Positions 34,856 through 43,960 of a stretch of 54,704 nucleotides of DNA are shown here, piece after piece. The translations under genes and the position numbers were made by a program. The first letter of the stretch is position 1. Each line of letters begins with the position of its first letter. The DNA is from Pseudomonas syringae pv. cilantro (lineage in GTDB: Bacteria > Pseudomonadota > Gammaproteobacteria > Pseudomonadales > Pseudomonadaceae): the NCBI RefSeq assembly GCF_001293775.1, contig NZ_LGLN01000067.1, positions 109,177-163,880 of the forward strand, in the 5' to 3' direction. Under the pieces are notes generated by a model that saw only the letters and a list, made by a program, of their open reading frames with translations, was not told where the DNA came from and searched no databases.

Positions 34856-36568
34856 TCAGCGCAGCATGTAGCGCTGCGCGAGGGGCACTTCGCTGACCGG
34901 TTCGCAATAAAGACGCTCGCCGTCGGCATACACATCGAAGGTTTGTGGATCAACGCGGATGTCCGGGCAGGCATCGTTGTGCAGCATGTCGGACTTGCGC
35001 AACGTGCGGGTGCCGAACGCAGGCAGCAGCTTTTTCTTGAGCCCCAGTCGAGTAGCAGTGTTGGCCTCGACGGCCAGGCGGTTGACGAAATTGACCGACA
35101 GCGCCTGTTTCGCTTCACCGAATGCGCCCCATTGCGGGCGCATCACCAAGGGTTCGCAGGTGTACAGCGAGGCCGCAGAATCGCCCATCACGCCATGCAC
35201 GATGAAGCCGCCCTTGACCACCAGCTCCGGCTTGATGCCGAAGAACGCCGGGCGCCACAGCGCCAGATCGGCCAGTTTGCCGGGCTCCAGCGAGCCGATG
35301 TAGCTGTCGATGCCGAACACCCGCGCAGCGTTGATGGTGTATTTGGCGATGTAGCGCTTGATCCGCTCGTTGTCGCCCAGTGCCGTGGTTTCTTCCGGCA
35401 GACGGCCGCGCTGATCCTTCATTTTCGATGCCAGTTGCCAGGTGCGGCAGATGACTTCGTTGATGCGCCCCATGCCCTGGCTGTCAGAGCCGAGGATCGA
35501 AATGGCCCCGGTGTCGTGAAGAATGTCTTCGGCAGCGATGGTCTGCGGGCGCACCCGTGATTCGGCGAACGCCACGTCTTCCGGCACATCCGGGTTGAGA
35601 TGATGGCAAACCATGATCATGTCCAGGTGTTCGTCGAAGGTGTTCACCGTGTAAGGGTTGGTCGGGTTGGTGGAGGAGGTAATGCAGTTGCTTTTGCCGG
35701 CCACGCTGATGATGTCTGGCGCATGCCCGCCGCCTGCGCCTTCGGTGTGATACATGTGGATGGTGCGGTCGCCGATGGCTGCCAGGGTGTCTTCTAGAAA
35801 CCCTGACTCATTCAGCGTGTCGGTGTGCAACTGGACTTGAAAGTCGTACTCGTCGGCGACTTTCAGGCAGGTGTCGATCACCGCCGGCATGGCGCCCCAG
35901 TCTTCATGGATTTTCAGCCCCAGACAGCCGCCGCGCAGTTGCCCGAGCAGCGATTCGGGCTTGCTGGAATTGCCGCGCCCTAGAAAGCCGAAGTTGATCG
36001 GCCACGCTTCGGCGGCCTGTAACATCTTGCCGACATTCCATTCGCCGCCGCAGTCGATACCCACGGTAATCGGCCCCAGCGAGCCGCCGATCAGTGTGGT
36101 CAGGCCCGCCGCCAGCGCGTGATCGCAAAGCTGCGCCGAATCGAAATGCACATGCACGTCGATGCCGCCGGGGGTGACGATCAGGCCCTCGGCATCACGC
36201 ACAGTGGTGGCGACGCCGCAGATCAGTTGCGGGTGTACGCCGTCCATGATCTGCGGATTGCCCGCCTTGCCGATGGCGACGATCTTGCCGTCCTTGATGC
36301 CGATGTCGCCTTTGACGATGCCGATCACCGGGTCGATGATCAGCGCGTTGCAGATCAGCATGTCGAGTGCCCCGTCGGCGCTGTCATGACCGGGCATCAG
36401 GCCCATGCCGTCGCGCAGGGTCTTGCCGCCGCCGTGCAGGCATTCATCACCAGGCACTGAGTGGTCGAATTCGACCTCGGCCAGCAACGCGGTGTCGCCC
36501 AGGCGTACCGCATCGCCGGTGGTGGGGCCGTACATGGCGGCGTATTCCTTACGGGTCATCGTCGCCAT
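34856..36568 (-). CDS. ureC: Urease alpha (catalytic) subunit UreC, divergent type
   Basis: A 570-residue catalytic subunit hydrolysing urea to ammonia and carbamate. All active-site residues are present: H139 and H141 (VHVHF), the carbamylated K219 and H221 (GLKIHED), H248, H274, flap C321/H322 (MVCHHLN) and D362 (GSDSQGMGR). Against the classical Klebsiella numbering the offset shifts from +5 to +2 between H141 and K219, because the segment [20 protein letters not shown] replaces the usual longer GGGTGPA region. This marks a distinct urease subtype. The gene lies 3 bp after the fused ureAB gene. Confidence 0.93.
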   Translation of the reverse strand: MATMTRKEYAAMYGPTTGDAVRLGDTALLAEVEFDHSVPGDECLHGGGKTLRDGMGLMPGHDSADGALDMLICNALIIDPVIGIVKGDIGIKDGKIVAIGKAGNPQIMDGVHPQLICGVATTVRDAEGLIVTPGGIDVHVHFDSAQLCDHALAAGLTTLIGGSLGPITVGIDCGGEWNVGKMLQAAEAWPINFGFLGRGNSSKPESLLGQLRGGCLGLKIHEDWGAMPAVIDTCLKVADEYDFQVQLHTDTLNESGFLEDTLAAIGDRTIHMYHTEGAGGGHAPDIISVAGKSNCITSSTNPTNPYTVNTFDEHLDMIMVCHHLNPDVPEDVAFAESRVRPQTIAAEDILHDTGAISILGSDSQGMGRINEVICRTWQLASKMKDQRGRLPEETTALGDNERIKRYIAKYTINAARVFGIDSYIGSLEPGKLADLALWRPAFFGIKPELVVKGGFIVHGVMGDSAASLYTCEPLVMRPQWGAFGEAKQALSVNFVNRLAVEANTATRLGLKKKLLPAFGTRTLRKSDMLHNDACPDIRVDPQTFDVYADGERLYCEPVSEVPLAQRYMLR

Positions 36569-36571
36569 GCT

Positions 36572-37267
36572 TCAGATTCCCTTGAAATGCTGGGCGCGGG
36601 CACGCTCCAGCGCTGCGCGTTTGCAGGCCGGGTCGTGCAGGTTGCCATTGGTCAGGCCGCTGAAGCCGTGAATGTCGCCAGTGCCACCGAACTGCACCAG
36701 TTGCACCTCGCGCAACTCGCCTGGCTCAAAGCGCACTGCCGTGCCGGCGGGAATGTCGAGGTGCATGCCGAAGGCTGTTTCGCGGGGGAAATCCAGCGCC
36801 TTGTTGACCTCGAAGAAGTGGTAGTGGCTGCCGATCTGCACCGGCCGGTCGCCGGTGTTGATCGCGCGCAGGGTCGCTGTCGGGCGATCGCTGTTGAGCT
36901 GGATGTCGCTGTCTGGCGACAGTATTTCGCCAGGTGTCGGCATGACCGCCAGCGGCAGCTTGCCTGGCCGGATCGGCTGGTGCACGGTGACCAGTTTGGT
37001 GCCGTCGGGGAAGGTGCCTTCGACTTGCAGCACCGGCAGCAGGTCGGCAACCCCCGGCATGACGTCGTCGGTGTTGAGGAGGGTCGAGCCAAAACCGATC
37101 AGCTCGGCGACGCTGCGACCTTCACGCGCGCCTTCAAGAATTTCGTCGGCGATCAGCGCCGAGGCTTCCGGGAAGTTCAGGCGCAGGCCCTTGCCACGGC
37201 GTTTGCGTGACAGCTCGGCAGCGGTGTACAGCGTGAGCCGTTCAAGCTCGGTCGGAGTCAGCAACAT
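36572..37267 (-). CDS. ureAB: Fused urease gamma-beta subunit (UreA-UreB)
   Basis: A 231-residue single chain. Residues 1 to about 100 are urease gamma ([54 protein letters not shown]). About 110-231 are urease beta ([51 protein letters not shown]). Fusion of these subunits is known in Helicobacter and in second-copy ureases of some proteobacteria, whereas most Pseudomonas ureases keep them separate. It assembles with UreC. Confidence 0.93.
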   Translation of the reverse strand: MLLTPTELERLTLYTAAELSRKRRGKGLRLNFPEASALIADEILEGAREGRSVAELIGFGSTLLNTDDVMPGVADLLPVLQVEGTFPDGTKLVTVHQPIRPGKLPLAVMPTPGEILSPDSDIQLNSDRPTATLRAINTGDRPVQIGSHYHFFEVNKALDFPRETAFGMHLDIPAGTAVRFEPGELREVQLVQFGGTGDIHGFSGLTNGNLHDPACKRAALERARAQHFKGI

Positions 37268-37282
37268 AAGGGGATTCCCGGT

Positions 37283-38014
37283 TCAGTTGGCAAACAGGCG
37301 CAGGTCTTGGGTTTCGTGGCGCATCACAGCGATTTCGGCCATGGGCGTGAAGCCGCAGGCGTCGTCCGGGTCTGGCGGCTCCAGCGCCAGCAGTTCAGTG
37401 ATCAGCGGCTGGATATCGGTCAGCACGCGCTGCGCATCAATGTGGCCCATCACCCCGAGACGCACGGCGGCGCTGACCAGTCCGGTACACAAGCCGTGCG
37501 CGGCAGCCAGCTGGCAGTGCTCGCGGTGCATGCCCAGACGGTTCCAGAGCAGGCCTTGCACCACTGGCAAATGCCCCGACGTGTTGCCCGCCAGCACCTG
37601 TTGCTGATAACCCGCCGCACCCGGCGTACCCAGCGCGACATGCACGCCCAACAGCGCTTGCCCGACACGCCGGGAACCCTCGCGCAATTCCTCGGCGAGG
37701 GTCATTGCTTCAATTTGCATGTCCATGTCTATCAGCGCAGAAACGTCATCGGCAGCATTCCATGCCGCGAGCAGAAACACCCGCTCAAAACTGTTCCAGC
37801 GATGGCGCAACTGGCCTTCGACAAAACCGCGCACCTCGGCGCTGCGGTCGAGGCGAATGGCCCGTTGACGACGTCGCGCGGTGATCTTTTCGCCTGCCCC
37901 CAGTCGTCCATCGGCCACCAGTGTTTCCAGCCCCCACGACCACGCCACTGCGCCTCCGGGAAAGAAACTGTCGGCCTGTTGCAGGGCCAGCAGCAGGCTG
38001 CTCCAGGCATTCAT
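37283..38014 (-). CDS. ureF: Urease accessory protein UreF
   Basis: An all-helical protein of 243 residues with family motifs [24 protein letters not shown] near the N-terminus and [27 protein letters not shown] in the second half. UreF joins UreD and UreG in the activation complex. The usual N-terminal SD-FP-G-S motif is recognisable but altered ([13 protein letters not shown] where others have FP-GSYAHSFGLE). Its start overlaps the ureE stop by 4 bp. Confidence 0.87.
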   Translation of the reverse strand: MNAWSSLLLALQQADSFFPGGAVAWSWGLETLVADGRLGAGEKITARRRQRAIRLDRSAEVRGFVEGQLRHRWNSFERVFLLAAWNAADDVSALIDMDMQIEAMTLAEELREGSRRVGQALLGVHVALGTPGAAGYQQQVLAGNTSGHLPVVQGLLWNRLGMHREHCQLAAAHGLCTGLVSAAVRLGVMGHIDAQRVLTDIQPLITELLALEPPDPDDACGFTPMAEIAVMRHETQDLRLFAN

Positions 38015-38451
38015 GCGCGTCGCACCCGGCCGTCGGCGAGCATCGGCGCCAGGCGTTCAAGGTAATCCGCTTCAGGCCCATTGAGCGGGATCTGCAAGGT
38101 GTCACCGGCAAAGCGCACCGCCCAGTGCATGTTGCCGGCGAAGTAGCCCAGTTCCAGCGCTGCCGCCGAGTCCCTTGGCAGCAGGTCGAGGTATCGCCGA
38201 TCCTGCATCTGCACAACGATGGCGCGCTGACTGTCGAGCATCAGCACCGAGCCGTTACGCAATTGCTGATGGCGCTCCAGGCGGATGGCGCAATCGGTGC
38301 CCCGATCGCTGGCCAGGCGCAGACGATGCCGCTGGATGTCGCTGCCCGACAGGCTCAGGGTTTCGACCTGGCCGGCGTGGCTCAGGTCGTGCAGACGGTC
38401 GGCGAGGGCAGGGTCGCTGGCCTGGCCGAGAATGCGGTCGAGTATCAGCAT
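38011..38451 (-). CDS. ureE: Urease accessory nickel chaperone UreE
   Basis: A 146-residue UreE with the N-terminal peptide-binding domain ([27 protein letters not shown]) and the C-terminal metal-binding domain. The core nickel ligand His is in [14 protein letters not shown]. It lacks a His-rich tail. It follows urtE after 22 bp, linking the urea transporter and urease genes in one unit. Confidence 0.87.
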   Translation of the reverse strand: MLILDRILGQASDPALADRLHDLSHAGQVETLSLSGSDIQRHRLRLASDRGTDCAIRLERHQQLRNGSVLMLDSQRAIVVQMQDRRYLDLLPRDSAAALELGYFAGNMHWAVRFAGDTLQIPLNGPEADYLERLAPMLADGRVRRA

Positions 38452-38473
38452 GGCGATGGCTCCGGTAGACGGC

Positions 38474-39163
38474 TCAGATGGTCAGGTAGCGCAAAATGCG
38501 CTCGCGATCGACGGTTTCGCGGACTTCGCTGTGCACGAATTCGCCTTTTTCGATGATCAGGTAGCGGTCCGCCACAGCCATGGCGAACGACAGCACCTGC
38601 TCGGAAACAATCAGCGAAAAGCCGCGCTCCTTTTTCAGCAGGTTGAGCGCCTTGGCGATGTCCTTGATGATCGACGGCTGAATGCCTTCGGTGGGCTCGT
38701 CGAGCACCAGCACCTTGGGGTTGGAAACCAGCGCCCGCGCGATGGCCAGTTGTTGCTGCTGGCCGCCGGAGAGGTTACCGCCCTTGCGACGGCGCATCTC
38801 GAACAGCACCGGGAAGTATTCGAATATGTAATCGGGAATCGGCGCGGCGGGGGCGTCCTGCATGCCGGTGAGTATATTTTCCTCGACGCTCAGGTAGGGA
38901 AAGATCATCCGCCCCTGCGGCACAAAGCCGACTCCGGCAGCAACGCGCTCGTAGCTCTTGCTGCCGGTCAGTTCCTGTCCGGCCAGCGTGATGCTGCCGC
39001 TGCGGGCTGGCAGCATGCCCACCAGGCTGCGCAACAGCGTGGTCTTGCCCATGCCGTTGCGGCCCATGATCGCCAGCGATTCGCCTGTCGCAAGGTCCAG
39101 GCTAAGGTCGCGCAACACGTGGCTGTCGCCGTAATACACGTTGAGGTTGGAGACGTTCAGCAT
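38474..39163 (-). CDS. urtE: Urea ABC transporter ATPase UrtE
   Basis: A 229-residue LivF-type ATPase. Walker A is GRNGMGKTTLLRSLVGML, the signature NLSGGQQQQLAIARAL, and Walker B KVLVLDEPTEGIQPSIIKDI. The ENILTGM region and ending fit UrtE. It is one of two ATPases of the urea importer and lies 2 bp after urtD. Confidence 0.93.
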   Translation of the reverse strand: MLNVSNLNVYYGDSHVLRDLSLDLATGESLAIMGRNGMGKTTLLRSLVGMLPARSGSITLAGQELTGSKSYERVAAGVGFVPQGRMIFPYLSVEENILTGMQDAPAAPIPDYIFEYFPVLFEMRRRKGGNLSGGQQQQLAIARALVSNPKVLVLDEPTEGIQPSIIKDIAKALNLLKKERGFSLIVSEQVLSFAMAVADRYLIIEKGEFVHSEVRETVDRERILRYLTI

Positions 39164-39165
39164 GT

Positions 39166-39903
39166 TCAGTGCCCCAGATAGACGTCGATGACGCGAGGAT
39201 CTTTTTGCACCTGATCCATCGAGCCGTAGGCCAGGGTCTTGCCCTGATGCAGGACGGTGACTTTGTCGGCCACCGATTTCACGAACTCCATGTCGTGCTC
39301 GATAATCACCATCGCGCGGCCTTTGGCGATGAGTTTGAGCAGCCCGGCGGTTTTCTCCCGTTCGCCTGCGCTCATGCCGGCCACCGGTTCATCCAGCAGC
39401 AGCAATTCCGGGCGCTGCATCAGCAGCATGCCGATCTCCAGCCACTGCTTCTGGCCATGGGACAGCAGCCCGGCCTTGCGCCCCAACTGGTCCTTGAGAA
39501 AGATCATCTCGGCGGTCTGTTCGATCTCGCTGTTCAGCGCAGCATTCTTGCCGGCGAACAGGCAATTGAAGATGCCGCGTTTGTCCGGCGAGGAAATATC
39601 GAGGTTTTCGCGCACGGTGAGGTCTTCGTACACCGACGGGTTCTGAAACTTGCGCCCCACGCCTGCGCGGGTGATCTGGTATTCGATCATGGTTTCCAGT
39701 TGCAGGTCCTTGAAACGAATCCGGCCTGCGCTGGGGCGGGTTTTGCCGCAGATCATGTCGAGCAGGGTGGTCTTGCCCGCGCCATTGGGGCCGATCACCA
39801 CGTGTACCTGGTTTTCCTCGACATAGAAGTTGAGGTCATCGACCGCCTTGAAGCCGTCGAACGACACGGTCAGGTCTTCGACACTCAGTAACATTCCGCT
39901 CAT
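39166..39903 (-). CDS. urtD: Urea ABC transporter ATPase UrtD
   Basis: A 245-residue LivG-type ATPase with Walker A GPNGAGKTTLLDMICG, the typical UrtD segment RAGVGRKFQNPSVYEDLTVREN, the signature LSHGQKQWLEIGMLL and Walker B LLLLDEPVAGMSAGE. The start overlaps the urtC stop by 4 bp. Confidence 0.93.
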   Translation of the reverse strand: MSGMLLSVEDLTVSFDGFKAVDDLNFYVEENQVHVVIGPNGAGKTTLLDMICGKTRPSAGRIRFKDLQLETMIEYQITRAGVGRKFQNPSVYEDLTVRENLDISSPDKRGIFNCLFAGKNAALNSEIEQTAEMIFLKDQLGRKAGLLSHGQKQWLEIGMLLMQRPELLLLDEPVAGMSAGEREKTAGLLKLIAKGRAMVIIEHDMEFVKSVADKVTVLHQGKTLAYGSMDQVQKDPRVIDVYLGH

Positions 39904-41042
39904 GACTGCACCTCCTTGTTGCTCAGGCGTTGCAGCAGACCGGCCAGCCCGGTTGGCAGGAACAGCACCACGCCCATGAACAGAAAGCCGATGAAGTATT
40001 GCCAGAAACTGACGAAGTTCTCCGACAGGTAGGTTTTTGCCGCGCCGATCAGCAACGTGCCGTACACCGCACCGACCAGTGACAGGCGGCCGCCCAGCGC
40101 GGCATAGATCACGATTTCAGTGGACGGAATGATGCCCACCAGTGACGGCGAGGCCAGACCGACCTGCAAGGTGAACATCACGCCACCCAACGCCGAGATC
40201 AGCGCCGCCACGGCAAAGATGAACGCCTTGAACAGCGCGGTGTTGTAACCGGAAAAACGCACCCGGTCTTCGCGGTCGCGGATTGCCACGATCACTTTGC
40301 CCAGGCGGCTGCGCAGAATGAACCCGCACATCGCTACGCTGGCCAGCAGCAACAGCGTGGTGATCAAGTAGAGAATCCAGGGTGTCTGCTGCGTTTGCAG
40401 GCTCAGGCCGAACACGGTCTTGAAGTCAGTCAGGCCGTTGACGCCACCGGTGTAGCCCTGCTGGCCGATGATCATGATCGACATGATCGAGGCCAGCGAC
40501 AGGGTGATGATCGAGAAGTACACGCCGCCGACGCGCTTCTTGAAGTACGCGTAGCTGAACAGAAACGCCAGCAGCGCGGGCAGAATCAGAATCGCGGCCA
40601 GGGTGAAGGTTGCCGATTCGAAAGGCTTCCACCACCAGGGCAGGGCTTCGACGCTGTTCCAGATCATGAAGTCCGGCAGTGCCGAGCCATAGAATGCGGC
40701 GAGGGCGCTGGCCGCTTCGTCGGTGGCGGTGGCTTCCAGCTTCAGGTACATCGCCATCATGTAACTGCCCAGACCGAAGAAAATCCCCTGGCCGAGGCTG
40801 AGAATGCCGCCGTAACCCCAGATCATCACCATGCCCACGGCGCAGAACGCCAGGCTCAGGTATTTGCCCGCCAGCCCGAGACGGAAGTCGCCCAGTATCA
40901 GCGGCAGTACCACCAACAACAGAAGGGAGAGCCAGATCAGGCTGTAACGCTCGATCAGCGCCAGCCAACCCGCGCTCAGCCGGCCCGATCGTGCCGCGTT
41001 GACCGGCGTCGCGGCCAGCGGCTTTTCAGTCATGTTGTTCAT
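39900..41042 (-). CDS. urtC: Urea ABC transporter permease UrtC
   Basis: A 380-residue LivM-type permease with about ten membrane segments. The UrtC hallmarks are CAVGMVMIWGYGGILSLGQGIFFGLGSYMMAMYLKLE and QQGYTGGVNGLTDF, with VIAIRDREDRVRFSGYN as the coupling-helix region. It begins just after urtB. Confidence 0.93.
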   Translation of the reverse strand: MNNMTEKPLAATPVNAARSGRLSAGWLALIERYSLIWLSLLLLVVLPLILGDFRLGLAGKYLSLAFCAVGMVMIWGYGGILSLGQGIFFGLGSYMMAMYLKLEATATDEAASALAAFYGSALPDFMIWNSVEALPWWWKPFESATFTLAAILILPALLAFLFSYAYFKKRVGGVYFSIITLSLASIMSIMIIGQQGYTGGVNGLTDFKTVFGLSLQTQQTPWILYLITTLLLLASVAMCGFILRSRLGKVIVAIRDREDRVRFSGYNTALFKAFIFAVAALISALGGVMFTLQVGLASPSLVGIIPSTEIVIYAALGGRLSLVGAVYGTLLIGAAKTYLSENFVSFWQYFIGFLFMGVVLFLPTGLAGLLQRLSNKEVQS

Positions 41043-41043
41043 C

Positions 41044-41946
41044 TCAACGTCTCACTTTCGTGGCGAACAGGCCGTTGGGGCGGAAGAACAGCAGCACGAT
41101 GACCACCAGCAAGGTGATCGCCTTGGCCATGGAGCCGGTGGTGAGGTATTCCAGCGAAATCTGCGTCTGGCCGATGGCGAACGCGGAGAGGAACGTGCCG
41201 AGCAGGCTTTCGACGCCGCCGAACACCACCACGATGAAGGTGTCGACCAGATACTGCTGGCCGCTCACCGGCCCGGTGGAGGCGAGCATGGTGAACGAGC
41301 TGCCGGCGATGCCCGCCAGGCCGCAGCCCAGCGCGAAGGTCACCGAATCGACCCGCGCGGTGTTGATCCCGGCGGCACCGGCCATCGCCCGGTTCTGGGT
41401 CACAGCCCGGATGCGCAGGCCCCAGCGGCTGCGGTACAGAAACACAAACACGGCTGCGGCGATGACAAAGGTCAGGCCGATGATGAAAATCCGGTTGAGC
41501 GGTAGTTCCAGTCCCTCGCTGACTTTCCACGCGCCCTGCAGCCATTGCACGGTGGGCACGCTGACTTCCTTGGGGCCGAATACCTGGCGAAATAATTGTT
41601 GCAACACCAGCGACAGGCCCCAGGTGGCCAGCAGCGTGTCCAGCGGGCGGTTGTACATGAAGCGAATGAAACAGCGCTCCAGCAGAAAACCGAAGGCAAA
41701 CGTCACCAGGAAGGCCACCCCGATGCCGATGATGAAGTACCAGCCCATGAGCTCGGGAAAATAGCGCTGAAACACCACCGAAGTGACGTAGGTCGCGTAT
41801 GAGCCCATCGCCATCAGTTCACCGTGGGCCATGTTGATCACGCCCATCAGGCCGAACACGATGGTCAGCCCGAGTGCCATCAGCACCAGCACCGAAAACA
41901 GCGAGAACCCGCTGAAGACTTGCATTACCAGCGTATCGAGAGTCAT
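41044..41946 (-). CDS. urtB: Urea ABC transporter permease UrtB
   Basis: A LivH-type permease of about 300 residues. GLTIVFGLMGVINMAHGELMAMGSYATYVTSVVFQRYFP and QNRAMAGAAGINTARVDSVTFALGCGLAGIAG are diagnostic of UrtB. The start at 41946 (MTLDTLVMQVFSGFSL) fits the membrane-domain start. The open frame extends to 41994. It lacks the long periplasmic N-terminal extension seen in many Pseudomonas UrtB proteins. Confidence 0.92.
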   Translation of the reverse strand: MTLDTLVMQVFSGFSLFSVLVLMALGLTIVFGLMGVINMAHGELMAMGSYATYVTSVVFQRYFPELMGWYFIIGIGVAFLVTFAFGFLLERCFIRFMYNRPLDTLLATWGLSLVLQQLFRQVFGPKEVSVPTVQWLQGAWKVSEGLELPLNRIFIIGLTFVIAAAVFVFLYRSRWGLRIRAVTQNRAMAGAAGINTARVDSVTFALGCGLAGIAGSSFTMLASTGPVSGQQYLVDTFIVVVFGGVESLLGTFLSAFAIGQTQISLEYLTTGSMAKAITLLVVIVLLFFRPNGLFATKVRR

Positions 41947-42012
41947 GCCGTCGTTACCTGTGGCTGCACATTGACGAAAGCGGGCGCGAAGCAAGGCGCG
42001 CCCGGCCCGGTA

Positions 42013-43194
42013 TCAGAGTTTCGGAAACGGGTTGGGCTCGATGGGCGCGGACTCGTAGATCACGTCCACCTGGCCCTGCGCATTGAGGGTGCCGATCCGG
42101 GCGCGTTTCCACAGGTGGTGGTTGTCCTTGTGCACCTTGATGTCGCCTTCGGGCGCGTCGAGGGTCATCTCTGAGGAAGCGGCAATGACGGCCGGTACAT
42201 CAAAGCTGCCGGCTTTCTCGACCGCTTTCTTCCACAGGTACACCGCCGTGTAGGCCGCTGCCATCGGGTCGCCGACCACGCGCTGCTGGCCGTAGCGTGT
42301 CTTGAAGGCCTGGACGAATTTCTCGTTGACCGGGTTTTTCAGGCTCTGGAAGTAGCTCATGCAGGTCAGGAAACCGACGAGGTTTTCCGCACCAATGCCG
42401 GTGACTTCTTCCTCGGTGACGGCCAGCGCCATGAGCGTCTGGTTACTGCTGTCGATCCCGGCGGCCTTGAGCTGTTTGTAGAACGCCACGTTGGAGCCGC
42501 CGACGATGGTCGACAGCACGATGTCCGGTTTGGCGACCTTGATCTTGTTGATCACCGAGGAAAACTCGATGGCCCCCAGCGGCAGGTAATCTTCGCCGAC
42601 AATCGAGCCGCCCTGTTTAGTCACCGAGGCCCGCGCCAGCTTGTTGGTGGTGCGCGGCCAGATGTAGTCTGAGCCGACCAGATAGACGCTTTTGCCTTTG
42701 TTGGCCATCAACCAGGTCACGGCGGCCAGGGTTTGTTGCGAGGCTTCCGCGCCGGTGTAGATAATGGCCGGGGATTTTTCCAGCCCTTCATAGAAGGTCG
42801 GGTAGTAGAGCAGGCCCTTGTTGCGTTCGAAGACCGGCAGCACCGCTTTGCGCGACGCCGAGGTGAAGGCACCAAAGGTCACCGCAACATGGTCGTTCTC
42901 CAGCAGCTTGCGCGCTTTTTCGGCGAAGGTTGGCCAGTCGCTGGCACCGTCTTCGATGATCGGCTCGATGGTTTTGCCCATCACTCCGCCATTGGCGTTG
43001 ATCTCCTCGATGGCGAGCTTTTCGGCGTCGACTACCGAGGCTTCGCTGATCGCCATGGTGCCAGTCAGCGAGTGAATAATCCCGACCTTCACAGCGTCAG
43101 CCGCCTGCGCCTGACTGATCAGGGAAAACGGCAACAGGCTTATCGCGCCCAGCAACAGAGCATGCTTGATCAAACGGCGTTTGTCGTTGTGCAT
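42013..43194 (-). CDS. urtA: Urea ABC transporter substrate-binding protein UrtA
   Basis: A 393-residue periplasmic binding protein of the UrtA/FmdD/AmiC group. A signal peptide (HALLLGAISLLPFSLISQAQA) is followed by VKVGIIHSLTGTMAISEASVVDAE, TSASRKAVLPVFERNKGLLYYPTFYEGLE and the C-terminal HKDNHHLWKRARIGTLN. GGGAG precedes the ATG. The ure genes downstream favour urea as ligand, though short amides are possible because FmdD relatives bind them. Its leader contains a terminator and a structured element shared with the divergent amiC operon. Confidence 0.92.
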   Translation of the reverse strand: MHNDKRRLIKHALLLGAISLLPFSLISQAQAADAVKVGIIHSLTGTMAISEASVVDAEKLAIEEINANGGVMGKTIEPIIEDGASDWPTFAEKARKLLENDHVAVTFGAFTSASRKAVLPVFERNKGLLYYPTFYEGLEKSPAIIYTGAEASQQTLAAVTWLMANKGKSVYLVGSDYIWPRTTNKLARASVTKQGGSIVGEDYLPLGAIEFSSVINKIKVAKPDIVLSTIVGGSNVAFYKQLKAAGIDSSNQTLMALAVTEEEVTGIGAENLVGFLTCMSYFQSLKNPVNEKFVQAFKTRYGQQRVVGDPMAAAYTAVYLWKKAVEKAGSFDVPAVIAASSEMTLDAPEGDIKVHKDNHHLWKRARIGTLNAQGQVDVIYESAPIEPNPFPKL

Positions 43195-43213
43195 TCAGTT
43201 CTCTCCCAGGAAT

Positions 43214-43262
43214 AAAAAAAGCCCGACGCCCCGGCCAAATCAATGGGCGGGAGGTCGGGCTT
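43214..43262 (-). terminator. Intrinsic terminator in the urtA leader (attenuator)
   Basis: On the minus strand a 9-bp stem AAGCCCGAC/GTCGGGCTT encloses an internal GC-rich arm and is followed by seven T residues. It ends only about 20 nt before the urtA ATG, upstream of that gene's ribosome binding site and downstream of its sigma-54 promoter. It would therefore stop transcription before urtA unless antiterminated. Confidence 0.8.
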
Positions 43263-43273
43263 CTGTGCCGAAT

Positions 43274-43343
43274 CTGGCGGGACAAACTGTGTCCGATCCA
43301 GTCGTACGCGAGGTGTCTCCCTACTTGCCAAGGGGGCGTAGGG
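43274..43343 (-). promoter_or_regulatory. ANTAR-type RNA element in the urtA leader
   Basis: Hairpin 1 (43319-43343) pairs CCCTAC with GTAGGG around an inner GCC/GGC helix with an AA bulge. Hairpin 2 (43274-43301) pairs CTGG/CCAG and then GGAC/GTCC, with the loop ACAGTTT beginning A-N-N-G. The same architecture occurs in the amiC and amidase leaders with compensatory base changes. The terminator follows 11 nt later. ANTAR proteins such as AmiR are known to bind hairpins with A1/G4 loops. Binding here is inferred. Confidence 0.65.
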
Positions 43344-43376
43344 CAAACAGCTGGCGCGATGTCTCAAGAGAGACTT

Positions 43377-43393
43377 AGCAAGGGCAGTGCCAA
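43377..43393 (-). promoter_or_regulatory. Sigma-54 promoter of the urt-ure operon
   Basis: TTGGCACTGCCCTTGCT matches the -24/-12 consensus TGGCAC-N5-TTGCW with exactly 10 bp between GG and GC. The predicted transcript start is near 43366, giving a leader of about 172 nt that begins 23 nt before RNA hairpin 1. Confidence 0.8.
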
Positions 43394-43470
43394 GTGCAGA
43401 AACAGCCTTTTACACCAGAAATCGAGTGTTGGCGCAGAGCGTCCCTTCATCTATTGCACGAAAAAAGCCA

Positions 43471-43516
43471 TGCGCCGCTTTGGCGCGAACCGGGGTTCTG
43501 CGCACCAAAAACGTGA
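43471..43516. promoter_or_regulatory. Two NtrC-like enhancer half-palindromes
   Basis: GCGC-N7-GCGC (43472-43486, TGCGCCGCTTTGGCGCG in context) and GCAC-N7-GTGA (43502-43516) have the size and spacing of NtrC boxes (GCAC-N7-GTGC). They lie about 80-150 bp upstream of the urtA sigma-54 promoter start. These are candidate sites only. Confidence 0.4.
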
Positions 43517-43553
43517 GGCTGCGCACTTTTTTTGGGAAATTCGCACAGCTTTT

Positions 43554-43643
43554 GTGGGAGCGAACTTGTTCGCGAAGGCTTTATTTCAGGCGATACATCT
43601 TCAGTGGATGTACCGGCCTCTTCGCGAACAAGTTCGCTCCCAC
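43554..43643. repeat. REPIN (two inverted REP elements)
   Basis: One REP (43554-43578, core GCGAACTTGTTCGC) and its inverted copy (43620-43643) flank a spacer of about 40 bp. The single REP at 12095-12118 has the same sequence. It lies between the divergent urtA and amiC promoters. No coding gene is supported in 43395-43909. Confidence 0.8.
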
Positions 43644-43768
43644 AGGTACGCATTTCAATCGATCAGTTAGCGATCATTTCCTTTCACCACCACTGCGCAT
43701 CCGTACTTGGGGCGCACTCTTTGTACGAACCGGGCGCTTTGCGTGCTCGCGAAAGGCTTAGCTGCAGT

Positions 43769-43790
43769 TAGCGAACTTGTTCGCGAAAGC
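43769..43790 (+). repeat. Partial REP element
   Basis: TAGCGAACTTGTTCGCGAAA matches the REP core but lacks the GTGGGA head. It lies about 125 bp after the REPIN and upstream of the amiC promoter. Confidence 0.6.
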
Positions 43791-43909
43791 GATGTGTCAT
43801 GCGACACAACCCTTGCGAATGTACGCCCATCCCTGCAAACAAATGCCTGTTACGTCAGTACCGGCCCAGCCAGCAGACACACAAATCATCAACACCCACA
43901 CACCACGCA

Positions 43910-43925
43910 TGGCCCGCTATCTGCA
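43910..43925 (+). promoter_or_regulatory. Sigma-54-like promoter of amiC-amiR
   Basis: TGGCCCGCTATCTGCA has the required GG-N10-GC spacing and differs from the sigma-54 consensus at two positions (C for A in the -24 box, C for T in the -12 box). The predicted start near 43936 lies 25 nt before RNA hairpin 1, almost the same spacing as at urtA. Confidence 0.55.
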
Positions 43926-43960
43926 TGACTGCCAGCAGATACCCTCGCAGGGTCCCTTGT

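Noticed and set aside
43195..43366. Guanidine-I or glutamine riboswitch in the urtA leader
   Set aside because: Conserved sequence blocks of those riboswitches were not found. The shared element with the amiC and amidase leaders and the adjacent ANTAR gene give a better explanation.
43387..43771. Open frames across the REPIN region
   Set aside because: They consist of REP sequence and are rich in Arg/Ser/Cys, without a ribosome binding site or domain.
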